Source: Pseudomonadota bacterium (GTDB lineage Bacteria; Pseudomonadota; Alphaproteobacteria; Micavibrionales; Micavibrionaceae). Taken from it: a DNA stretch of 18,628 nt. The translations under genes were made by a program, and so were the position numbers. This document shows positions 7,057 to 13,662 of this stretch, one piece after another. The stretch is taken from the NCBI GenBank assembly GCA_016198545.1, contig JACQIJ010000045.1:1-18628 (forward strand). Direction: 5' to 3'. Below the pieces are notes generated by a model, which searched no databases, was not told the origin of the DNA, and was given only the letters and a program-made list of their open reading frames with translations. Every line of letters starts with the position of its first letter. Positions within the stretch are counted from its first letter, which is position 1.

Positions 7057-7316
7057 GTTTTCCACTCAGGAAATCCGTTATAGGCTTGGCTATAAAATGA
7101 GCGCGGGTGAGCATGAGGCGCCTGAACTAAATGGAGTAAAAATATATTTATAACAATGTGATACGGGGTTTCTGTCCGTATTCCGGCGCGGCTCCCGACC
7201 TGTTTTTGGACTGCTGTAACAATGGGCAACAAAGCGTGATTTGTTTTATAAAACAACGACTTCTATATTTTGGTGAAGAGTATTGCAATAATTCAGATTA
7301 AGAAACGGCAATTTTT
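7057..7316. other. Gene-free stretch before lpxC
   Basis: These 260 bases hold the likely lpxC promoter near the right end and a small hairpin (ATACGG...CCGTAT near 7162-7183). No convincing protein-coding gene is present: the only longer minus-strand frame runs through the terminator at 7021-7056. An untranslated RNA on the minus strand ending at that terminator is possible but unproven. Confidence 0.5.
7241..7269 (+). promoter_or_regulatory. Candidate lpxC promoter overlapped by a perfect 16-base palindrome
   Basis: TTGTTT (7241-7246) and TATATT (7264-7269) are 17 bases apart, a sigma70-like spacing with a good -10 and a partial -35. TTGTTTTATAAAACAA (7241-7256) is exactly self-complementary and covers the -35, so it could be an operator. 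The predicted leader to the lpxC start is about 40 bases. Confidence 0.45.
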
Positions 7317-8234
7317 ATGCAGCACACGATTGGAATTCCGGCAACGCTGACCGGCACGGGCCTTCATTCCGGCGCGGAAGTCACGATGACTTTGCACCCC
7401 GCGCCTGTCGGGCACGGCATTTCATTTGTACGCACTGATGTGACTGATCGCGATAACGTCGTTCCCGCCCGCTGGGACTTCGTGGTGGATACCCGCTTGT
7501 GCACGGTGGTCGGCAATGCGGCCGGCGTGACGGTCGGCACGGTAGAACACCTGATGGCGGCGCTGCGCGGTTGCGGCGTCGATAATGCCATCGTCGATCT
7601 GGATGGCCCCGAAGTTCCGGTGATGGATGGCAGTTCCGAACCTTTCGTCGCACTGATAGATTCCGCCGGCCTGATACCGCAAGACATGTCGCGCCGGGCT
7701 ATCCGCGTCCTGAAGGAAGTGCGCGTGGATGTAGACAGCAAGATTGCCCGGCTGCGCCCCGCCGAAGGATCCCATTTTTCCGGGAGCATCTGTTTCGATC
7801 ATCCTTCAATCGGTGCGCAGATGCGCGACGTGCAGCTGCTGAACGGCAATTTCCGTCACGACATCGCATCCGCCCGCACGTTCGGTTTTCTGGCGGAAGT
7901 TGAGACATTACGAAAAAACGGTCTCGCGCTGGGCGGCTCTCTTGAAAATGCCATCGTTCTGGACGGGCAGGGGGTTATAAACCCCGAAGGCCTGCGGCAT
8001 GAGGATGAGTTTATCCGGCATAAGCTTCTGGATGCCATCGGCGACCTGTATCTGGCTGGCGGCGTCATCATCGGCGCCTACGAAAGCAACCGTCCCGGCC
8101 ATGCGCTGAACAACGCGCTGCTGCGCGCGCTGTTTGCAGACCAGACGGCATGGGAATTTGTTGATATATATGAGAAAAATAGCAAAATCGCAGGTCATCC
8201 GGTCGGGCGCGAAGCGGTTTTTGTTAACATATAG
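7317..8234 (+). CDS. lpxC: UDP-3-O-acyl-N-acetylglucosamine deacetylase LpxC
   Basis: Zinc amidase that catalyses the committed step of lipid A synthesis, removing the acetyl group from UDP-3-O-acyl-GlcNAc in the cytoplasm. It has 305 residues, the normal length. Zinc ligands are His78 in TVEHLMAAL, and His235 and Asp239 in HKLLDAIGDLYLAG. Glu77 and His262 (GHALNNALLRAL) are the catalytic pair. PVMDGSSEPF at 101-110 is the other family signature. The ATG is the first in frame and lacks a strong Shine-Dalgarno. In many Alphaproteobacteria lpxC follows ftsZ directly; here an unrelated minus-strand gene and two terminators intervene, so lpxC has its own promoter. Confidence 0.97.
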   Translation: MQHTIGIPATLTGTGLHSGAEVTMTLHPAPVGHGISFVRTDVTDRDNVVPARWDFVVDTRLCTVVGNAAGVTVGTVEHLMAALRGCGVDNAIVDLDGPEVPVMDGSSEPFVALIDSAGLIPQDMSRRAIRVLKEVRVDVDSKIARLRPAEGSHFSGSICFDHPSIGAQMRDVQLLNGNFRHDIASARTFGFLAEVETLRKNGLALGGSLENAIVLDGQGVINPEGLRHEDEFIRHKLLDAIGDLYLAGGVIIGAYESNRPGHALNNALLRALFADQTAWEFVDIYEKNSKIAGHPVGREAVFVNI

Positions 8235-8313
8235 CACCTAAAAACTCCTTGAATTAACTTCCGGAAAATGATTTAAGGGTAGCCGTAAAGCAAAATAAAA
8301 CTATCTGGGTGAC

Positions 8314-9312
8314 ATGACGGCTCTACCTGCCTTGCCATTACAGGCTGCCCCGGCGCAGACCATGTTCGATACGATACGCCGCGGATGTGAAGTCGTAGCG
8401 CAAAGTGCGCGGTATGTTCACATCAGGCATGACAAACTTCCCGCCTATGCCGCCCGATTGCCAAACAAGTCGCCGCGTAACGTAATGGACGCGGTCCATC
8501 ATTATATCGGCGCAGAAAATGACACGATTTCCTATATCCTTGCGCTCGATAGCATCAATTTCGGTTCCGGCTATCAATCGCATCTGGTCAAAGAAGGCTG
8601 GAAGCTGGTTGATAAGTCTATCTATTTTACGTTGGCGACGAAACTGAAGGAACATTACGAAACGAATGGGCCCTATACGGCCGCCGAATTGGCACGGCTC
8701 ACGCCGTTCGACGTATCAATGCTGCTCGGGATTCCAATGAAGAAAAAATACGGTGCGGAATTCGTAAAGCTTTGCACGGAATCCCTGAATGAAATAGGCC
8801 ACGCCGTGGCGGACGATTTCGGCGGTCGGATTACGGGTGTCGTGGCGCAGGCGGGCGGGTCGGTCGAGAAAATGGTGCGTTGGATGATCCGGATGCATCA
8901 CTTCAATGACATTCACCGTTACCGCGGACATGTCGTGCCTTTCTATAAACGGGCGCAAATTACGGCGGGCGATCTGCATCTTGCTTATGGCCGCATGGGC
9001 AGGATGCTGTTCCACGACATCGAGCAGTTGACCATGTTTCCGGATAACGGCGTACCGCACGTTTTACATGTTGACGGCATTCTTGAATATGATCCGAAAC
9101 TGGCTGCGCGCATCGCCGCCGGTAAGGAAATCCCGTCCGAGTCCGAGGAGGAAATCGAAATCCGCGCCTGTGCCCTCCATGCCGTGGAGTTGATTGCGCA
9201 GGAAAAGGGAATGATTCCGATGACGGTGGATCACATATTGTGGCATCGCAGCGTCGAAACCGACCGCTATCTGAAAAAACCCGCCCACCGGACGTTGAGC
9301 CGCTTTTATTAA
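8314..9312 (+). CDS. Queuosine salvage protein (DUF2419, QNG1-like nucleosidase)
   Basis: Matches the potential queuosine-salvage family (PF10343). Its characterised members are queuosine nucleoside or 5'-phosphate glycosylases that free queuine for reuse in tRNA. Length 332 residues, as expected. Diagnostic segments: LDSINFGSG at 78-86, VVPFYKRAQITAGDL at about 207-221, LTMFPDNGVPHVL at 239-251 (family consensus LTMFADYRVPQ) and EIEIRACALHAVEL at 280-293. The protein is cytoplasmic with no signal peptide. It begins 80 bases after lpxC and ends 40 bases before bamD, so cotranscription with them is possible. The substrate assignment comes from family knowledge; which form (nucleoside or phosphate) it prefers cannot be told. 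Confidence 0.88.
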   Translation: MTALPALPLQAAPAQTMFDTIRRGCEVVAQSARYVHIRHDKLPAYAARLPNKSPRNVMDAVHHYIGAENDTISYILALDSINFGSGYQSHLVKEGWKLVDKSIYFTLATKLKEHYETNGPYTAAELARLTPFDVSMLLGIPMKKKYGAEFVKLCTESLNEIGHAVADDFGGRITGVVAQAGGSVEKMVRWMIRMHHFNDIHRYRGHVVPFYKRAQITAGDLHLAYGRMGRMLFHDIEQLTMFPDNGVPHVLHVDGILEYDPKLAARIAAGKEIPSESEEEIEIRACALHAVELIAQEKGMIPMTVDHILWHRSVETDRYLKKPAHRTLSRFY

Positions 9313-9352
9313 TAAATTAAGCCTCTTTCTTTCCCTGCCCGGGGAAGCTATT

Positions 9353-10183
9353 TTGTACGTCATGCGTTGCTCGTTTCGATATTTCATTCCTTTGATGGCC
9401 CTGCTGGCCATGACGGCCTGTTCCGGATCCGAAAAGAAGGCGGCGGTGGAGGAACGCCCGGTCGAATCTCTTTATAACGAAGCCGCCGACGCGCTCGACA
9501 AAGGCGAATACGGGCAAGCCACGCAATTGTTCGAGGAAGTGGAACGTCAGCATCCTTATTCCCAGTGGGCGACGCAGGCCGAACTGATGGCTGCCTTTTC
9601 CTATTACAAGGCTACCAAATATGACGAAGCCATTCTTGCGCTCGATCGCTTCGCGGAACTTCATCCCGGCAACAAGGACGTCGATTACGCTCTTTACCTG
9701 CGCGCGTTGTGCTTTTATGAGCAGATAAGCGATGTCGCCCGCGACCAGGCTTTGACGAAGGAGGCCCTGGAATCATTCGAGGCGCTGATCCGCCGCTTTC
9801 CGGACAGCAAATACACGCGCGATGCAACACTGAAGCGTGATTTGACGCTCGACCACCTCGCCGGCAAAGAGATGGAAATCGGACGTTACTATCTGCACCA
9901 GCGCGAGCTGAATGCCGCTATCAACCGCTTCCGTACCGTCGTGATTGATTACCAGACCACGATGCACGTGCCCGAGGCTCTGCACCGGCTTGTGGAGGCG
10001 TACATGACGCTCGGCCTGAAAGGGGAGGCGACTCGCGTCGCCGCCGTTCTGGGGCATAACTATCCCGGCAGCCGCTGGTACGAGGATACCTATAAAATCC
10101 TCGATCCTGAACAGCGTAAACAGCTTGTCGAAGGCCGCGATTTTTTTGATCGCGCGGTCGATTCCCTGTTCAGGCCGGACTGA
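9353..10183 (+). CDS. bamD: Outer-membrane assembly lipoprotein BamD (ComL)
   Basis: Lipoprotein of the BAM complex that inserts beta-barrel proteins into the outer membrane. It has a lipoprotein signal with hydrophobic core FIPLMALLAM and lipobox MTAC, the acylated cysteine being residue 23 from the TTG start. Five TPR-like helix pairs follow, with typical YNEAADALDKGEYGQATQLFEEVERQHPYS and PDSKYTRDA segments. The total of 276 residues fits BamD. GGGGAAG at 9341-9347 is well placed for TTG at 9353 and less so for ATG at 9362; I use the TTG, a difference of three residues. recN, which often follows bamD in Alphaproteobacteria, is not here: the next gene converges from the other strand. Confidence 0.95.
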   Translation: MYVMRCSFRYFIPLMALLAMTACSGSEKKAAVEERPVESLYNEAADALDKGEYGQATQLFEEVERQHPYSQWATQAELMAAFSYYKATKYDEAILALDRFAELHPGNKDVDYALYLRALCFYEQISDVARDQALTKEALESFEALIRRFPDSKYTRDATLKRDLTLDHLAGKEMEIGRYYLHQRELNAAINRFRTVVIDYQTTMHVPEALHRLVEAYMTLGLKGEATRVAAVLGHNYPGSRWYEDTYKILDPEQRKQLVEGRDFFDRAVDSLFRPD

Positions 10184-10196
10184 TTTCTTCCATCAT

Positions 10197-10215
10197 GCTC
10201 CCTATTTCAGGGAGC
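10197..10215. terminator. Hairpin between convergent bamD and the small secreted gene
   Basis: Perfect 7-base stem GCTCCCT / AGGGAGC with loop ATTTC. It lies 13 bases after the bamD stop and overlaps the stop codon of the minus-strand gene. Neither side has a T-tract, so it would be a weak or factor-dependent terminator, or a 3'-end stabilising hairpin. Confidence 0.45.
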
Positions 10216-10582
10216 AGCCGGCCGTTGTGCGCGCGGGCAATTGCGGGCTGTGCACGATGATGCCGAGGCTATGATCCAGCCGCGCAAGTTCTTCTTTCAT
10301 GTCCTGCGCAAGGCCTTCCCCGTTCCTGTCCGCATAGCGCATCGACGCGTCTTCGAACTCTGCCGCGCTGTGGCGCGCGGTTACGCTTGCAAACATCGCA
10401 TTCAGGGCGGATTGTACTTCGCTGCGGGACCGGTGGCTCATATTGACGAGAATACTGGTCGATACGCACTTTTTGTCTGATGTGGGGGCGTTCACATTAT
10501 AAACGCCGTCCTGCGCCACCGCCGCGCCGGACGCCAGCGCCGTTGTGAATGCCAGCGCTGCGATCGTAAGTGACTTTTTCAT
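10202..10582 (-). CDS. Small secreted protein of unknown function
   Basis: 126 residues from the ATG at 10582, chosen because GGAGG lies 8 bases upstream and because a clean Sec signal peptide (MKKSLTIAALAFTTALASG, cleavage likely after AVA at about residue 23) begins there. The longer frame upstream adds no signal. The mature part has about 103 residues with two cysteines, one near the start (KKCVSTS) and one four residues from the end (AGCSLK), which could form a disulphide in the periplasm. The middle is helical and charged, without a lipobox. I do not recognise the family. It is preceded by a well-spaced FNR/FixK-type promoter, suggesting expression under low oxygen. Confidence 0.75.
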   Translation of the reverse strand: MKKSLTIAALAFTTALASGAAVAQDGVYNVNAPTSDKKCVSTSILVNMSHRSRSEVQSALNAMFASVTARHSAAEFEDASMRYADRNGEGLAQDMKEELARLDHSLGIIVHSPQLPARTTAGCSLK

Positions 10583-10615
10583 GCCGATTCCTCCATGTTT
10601 TGATGTACTGGCGCG

Positions 10616-10658
10616 ATCATAGGAAATCGGGGAGGGACGGATCCTTGACATGGATCAA
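10616..10658 (-). promoter_or_regulatory. FNR/FixK-type promoter of the small secreted gene
   Basis: TTGACATGGATCAA at 10645-10658 has the perfect TTGA-N6-TCAA dyad of FNR/FixK/Anr-family sites. On the minus strand a -10 element TATGAT lies at 10621-10616. If transcription starts at about 10610, the dyad centre is at -41.5, the class II activator position, leaving a leader of about 27 bases. The geometry strongly favours activation by an oxygen- or nitric-oxide-responsive CRP/FNR protein. Which member is unknown. Confidence 0.72.
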
Positions 10659-10675
10659 GACCTATCTGAATGATG

Positions 10676-10704
10676 GATATATTGGGGAGAGATCCCCATA
10701 TATC
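10676..10704. repeat. Hairpin-forming inverted repeat upstream of the FNR site
   Basis: GATATATTGGGGA and TCCCCATATATC pair around GAGA with a single bulged T. It lies between the FNR-type promoter and the acetyltransferase cassette. It could be a repeat remnant or an operator; nothing else in 10589-10758 is recognisable apart from the FNR promoter. Confidence 0.45.
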
Positions 10705-10758
10705 TGATCCTTCGGCGTTGGCGGCGGGCTGCTGTATAGTGAGAAAGAAAGCAGGGAA

Positions 10759-10800
10759 TTTTACCACGAAGGGCACGAAGCATGCACGAAGGACACGAAG
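10759..10800. repeat. Left arm of the ACCACGAAGG-type repeat enclosing the acetyltransferase gene
   Basis: Starts with TTTTACCACGAA, then repeated CACGAAG units (three or four within 40 bases). The 12 bases at 10759-10770 are the exact reverse complement of 11350-11361 on the far side of the gene. The arm contains a GAAGGG and the ATG used by the acetyltransferase, so the repeat may supply its translation start. Confidence 0.75.
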
Positions 10801-11315
10801 TTGGAAAACCGTTTGCCCGCGTATGGATGAAAGCGGCGACAGGCCGTTTCTCCAGCGACAGTGATACCGCCCCGTCCGGTGTGCCGGTCAGATCGGAGTA
10901 TGCTGAAGCCATCGGCCTGCTGATGAAGCGCGCTTACGAAGGCACTATAGACGATGAAGGCGAAACTCTTGACCAGTGCATACAGGAAATCCGGGATACG
11001 ATTGCCGGGAAATACGGTCCCTTTTTAAAAGACGCATCGTTCATCGCTTGCTTTGAAGATCGAATCGTCTCGGCATCTTTAGTGACAATGTGGAAGGGGA
11101 AACCATTACTGGCTTATTCGATGACCGACCCCGATTGCCAGCGGTGCGGGCTGGCGGGAAGCTTGATCAGGATGTCCCTGAATGCCTTGGCTGATGCAGG
11201 AATTTCTGAATTATTTTTAGTGGTAACTGTTGGCAACCATGCCCAGAATCTATATTCGCGTCTCGGATTCAAAATCCTGGGATCCGCGCCGCCACAGCAG
11301 CCGCCTCCGTCATGA
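10782..11315 (+). CDS. GNAT-family N-acetyltransferase inside an inverted-repeat cassette
   Basis: Predicted acetyl-CoA-dependent N-acetyltransferase of unknown substrate, 177 residues. The acetyl-CoA loop (motif A) is QRCGLAGSLIRMSLNAL at about 120-136, preceded by the beta strand containing LAYSMTDPDC and followed by ELFLVVTVGNHAQNLYSRLGFK, the usual motif B with N152 and the LYxRLGF end. The substrate-binding N-terminal half is divergent. The ATG at 10782 lies inside the flanking repeat, so the first six or so residues (MHEGHE) are repeat-encoded; Met16 at 10827 is an alternative start. The gene converges with sdhA and occupies the place where sdhB would be expected. The flanking inverted repeat suggests it arrived as a unit. 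Confidence 0.82.
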   Translation: MHEGHEVGKPFARVWMKAATGRFSSDSDTAPSGVPVRSEYAEAIGLLMKRAYEGTIDDEGETLDQCIQEIRDTIAGKYGPFLKDASFIACFEDRIVSASLVTMWKGKPLLAYSMTDPDCQRCGLAGSLIRMSLNALADAGISELFLVVTVGNHAQNLYSRLGFKILGSAPPQQPPPS

Positions 11316-11329
11316 CGAAAAACATGATG

Positions 11330-11364
11330 TCTTCGTGTCTTTTGTACGGTTCGTGGTAAAAAAA
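11330..11364. repeat. Right arm of the acetyltransferase-enclosing inverted repeat
   Basis: Contains TCTTCGTGTCTTTTGTAC and TTCGTGGTAAAA (11350-11361), the reverse complement of the left arm's outer 12 bases and, less exactly, of its CACGAAG units. It ends 5 bases before the sdhA stop codon, so it forms the 3' untranslated region of sdhA on the minus strand. Confidence 0.75.
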
Positions 11365-11368
11365 GCCT

Positions 11369-13156
11369 TCAATACACCCGCGCCTTCGGCGGCACGGGTT
11401 CGACGTCGGAAGTCAGCGTGGTCAGCGTCACCGGACGGTAGCTGATGGTCGCGCCGCCTTTTTCATCGACCCATATCACGCTGTGCTTCAGCCAGTTTTT
11501 GTCATCGCGGTCCGGGAAGTCTTCCCGCGCGTGGGCGCCGCGCGACTCCTTACGGTTGGCGGCGGCGTTGATCGTCGCCACTGCCTGCGCCATCAGGTTA
11601 TCCAGCTCCAGCGTTTCGGCGAGGTCGGTATTGAAAATCATCGAGCGGTCGGACACGCCAATATCCACCATCTCCGCAAAACAGCTGCCGACAAGCTTGC
11701 AGCCCCCCGCCAGCGTTTCCCCGGTGCGGAACACGGCGGCGTGGTTCTGCATCGATTTCTGCATTTTCAGACGCAGCTTCGCGGTCGGCGTTGCGCCCTT
11801 CGCGGACCTGAAACGGTCGAGCCGCGCCACGGCGGAATCGCCCGCGCCCTTCATCGTTTTATGAGGCATGCCGGGCCTGACGATTTCCACGCAGCGGTTC
11901 GCCGCCGCGCGCCCGAACACGACGAGATCGAGCAGGGAGTTTGAGCCCAGCCGGTTCGCGCCGTGTACGGAAACGCAGGCTGCCTCGCCGACAGCCATCA
12001 GGCCGGGCACGACGCGGTGCGGATCGCCGTCCGCGGGGGCGACCACTTCGGTCATCACGTTCGTCGGGATGCCGCCCATATTGTAATGCACGGTCGGCAG
12101 GACGGGGATCGGTTCCTTCGTCACGTCGACGCCCGCGAAAATCCGCGACGATTCCGCAATGCCCGGCAGGCGCGAATGGATGATGTCGGCGTCCAGATGC
12201 ATCAGGTTCAGGTGGATGTGATCCTTCTCCGCCCCGACGCCGCGCCCTTCGCGGATTTCGATCGTCATCGAGCGGGAGACGACATCGCGACTGGCGAGGT
12301 CTTTCGCGCTCGGCGCATAGCGATCCATGAAACGCTCGCCCTCGGAGTTGGTCAGATATCCGCCCTCCCCGCGCACCCCTTCGGTAATCAGGCAGCCCGC
12401 GCCGTAGATGCCGGTCGGGTGGAATTGCACGAACTCCATGTCCTGCAACGGCAGTCCCGCGCGCAAAACCATCCCGCCGCCATCGCCGGTGCAGGTATGG
12501 GCGGAAGTGCAGGAGAAATAGGCACGGCCATAGCCGCCGGTCGCCAGAATCGTCTGGTGCGCGCGGAATCGGTGGATCGTGCCGTCGTCGAGGTTCCACG
12601 CCATGACGCCAAGGCATTCGCCCGCATCGGACATGATCAGGTCGAGCGCGAAATATTCGATGAAAAACTCGGCGCGGTGCTTGAGCGCCTGCTGGTACAG
12701 CGTATGCAGCATGGCGTGCCCCGTGCGGTCGGCGGCGGCGCAGGTGCGCTGCGCCGTGCCCTTGCCGTAGTGCGTGGTCATGCCGCCGAAGGCGCGCTGG
12801 TAAATCTTTCCTTCCGCCGTGCGCGAAAACGGCACGCCGTAATGCTCCAGTTCTATGACAGCGGGGATTGCCTCCCGGCACATATATTCGATGGCGTCCT
12901 GATCCCCCAGCCAGTCGGAGCCCTTGATGGTGTCGTAAAAATGAAAGCGCCAGTCGTCCTCACCCATATTGCCGAGCGCCGCCGAAATGCCGCCCTGCGC
13001 CGCGACGGTGTGGGAGCGCGTGGGGAAAACCTTGCTGATAAGGGCCGTTTTCAGCCCCTTCTCCGCGCAGCCGAACCCGGCGCGCAGCCCCGCCCCGCCC
13101 GCGCCGACGACGACGACATCGTATTCATGATCAATGATAGGATAGGGTTGTGTCAT
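11369..13156 (-). CDS. sdhA: Succinate dehydrogenase flavoprotein subunit
   Basis: Catalytic subunit of respiratory complex II: oxidises succinate to fumarate and passes electrons through SdhB to quinone, on the cytoplasmic face of the inner membrane. Full length at 595 residues. The FAD dinucleotide motif GAGGAGLRA is at 18-26. RSHTVAAQGG at 47-56 has His49, the covalent FAD attachment residue. HPTGIYGAG at 246-254 and RGEGG at 262-266 are substrate-site motifs, with HYNMGGIPTN and HGANRLGSNSLLDLVVFGR further on. The ATG is 7 bases after the stop of the preceding gene and has no evident Shine-Dalgarno, so it probably depends on translational coupling. The gene order upstream is sdhC-sdhD-(GxxExxY). 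No sdhB follows. Confidence 0.98.
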   Translation of the reverse strand: MTQPYPIIDHEYDVVVVGAGGAGLRAGFGCAEKGLKTALISKVFPTRSHTVAAQGGISAALGNMGEDDWRFHFYDTIKGSDWLGDQDAIEYMCREAIPAVIELEHYGVPFSRTAEGKIYQRAFGGMTTHYGKGTAQRTCAAADRTGHAMLHTLYQQALKHRAEFFIEYFALDLIMSDAGECLGVMAWNLDDGTIHRFRAHQTILATGGYGRAYFSCTSAHTCTGDGGGMVLRAGLPLQDMEFVQFHPTGIYGAGCLITEGVRGEGGYLTNSEGERFMDRYAPSAKDLASRDVVSRSMTIEIREGRGVGAEKDHIHLNLMHLDADIIHSRLPGIAESSRIFAGVDVTKEPIPVLPTVHYNMGGIPTNVMTEVVAPADGDPHRVVPGLMAVGEAACVSVHGANRLGSNSLLDLVVFGRAAANRCVEIVRPGMPHKTMKGAGDSAVARLDRFRSAKGATPTAKLRLKMQKSMQNHAAVFRTGETLAGGCKLVGSCFAEMVDIGVSDRSMIFNTDLAETLELDNLMAQAVATINAAANRKESRGAHAREDFPDRDDKNWLKHSVIWVDEKGGATISYRPVTLTTLTSDVEPVPPKARVY

Positions 13157-13163
13157 GGGGTGT

Positions 13164-13658
13164 CTAGTTTACGCTGCCTTTATCTGGGTTGATGATGATT
13201 TTAGCGCTTCTGGCCGATGCCTTGATGACGGCCTGGCGCATGTCTTTTGCCGCAAAGTTCATGATGTAGACGTTGCTCAGGCCGGATATTTTCAGGAAGG
13301 TCGCGGCCTGATCGCGCAGGTAGTCCGCATCTGATGCGTGTTCAGCATGAATGACGACAAGGGACGTTCCGCCGATGACGATGTCTGCCGTAAAGGCGCC
13401 GGCGATGTTCATATTTCCGTATTTGACTGGAAAGGAGATGTCTTCAACCACGCTGAGGCCGGCGCGGCGCAATTCTTCGGCCAGGCATTGCCTGTAAATG
13501 TCCTTTCCCAGCCCGCCGCCCAGCGTTTTACGTACGGTATAGGCGGCCTGGGCCAGTTTCTGCCCCGCGCTATCGGACAGAGGCGGGGAGGCGGGCTTAT
13601 TTTCCTCTTTTTTTTCAATCTTTTGTTCAACTATTTTCAGGGCGCCCAGCCTTGTCAT
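13164..13658 (-). CDS. Divergent GxxExxY (PDDEXK_3-like) protein within the sdh operon
   Basis: 164 residues. After a Lys/Glu-rich N-terminal tail (1-30), the core resembles the GxxExxY family, which is classed with the PD-(D/E)xK nuclease fold. It has a helix with AYTVRKTLGGGLGKDIYRQCLAEELRRAGL-like spacing, then FPVKYGNMNIAGAFTADIVI, a VVIHAEH strand, DQAATFLKISG and VYIMNF. The name motif reads GLGKDIY (49-55), so its Glu is Lys52. Asp92 is kept, but the E-x-K strand reads VVIHAEH with Glu and Lys lost; Gln117 is kept. This suggests a non-catalytic relative. Its AGGAGG ribosome site overlaps the sdhD stop and its own stop is 7 bases before sdhA, so it is clearly cotranscribed with them. 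The family call rests on pattern recognition, and the function in this setting is unknown. Confidence 0.72.
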   Translation of the reverse strand: MTRLGALKIVEQKIEKKEENKPASPPLSDSAGQKLAQAAYTVRKTLGGGLGKDIYRQCLAEELRRAGLSVVEDISFPVKYGNMNIAGAFTADIVIGGTSLVVIHAEHASDADYLRDQAATFLKISGLSNVYIMNFAAKDMRQAVIKASARSAKIIINPDKGSVN

Positions 13659-13662
13659 CGTT

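Noticed and set aside
7014..7256. 80-residue minus-strand frame before lpxC
   Set aside because: Starts at a TTG without a ribosome site and its 3' part is the terminator stem at 7021-7056.
10759..11364. CRISPR array or integron attC sites from the CACGAAG units
   Set aside because: Units are short, adjacent and without regular spacers; no cas or integrase gene and no attC-like R and L boxes.
11963..13192. 409-residue + strand frame across sdhA
   Set aside because: Antisense shadow of sdhA with GC-driven composition and no domain.
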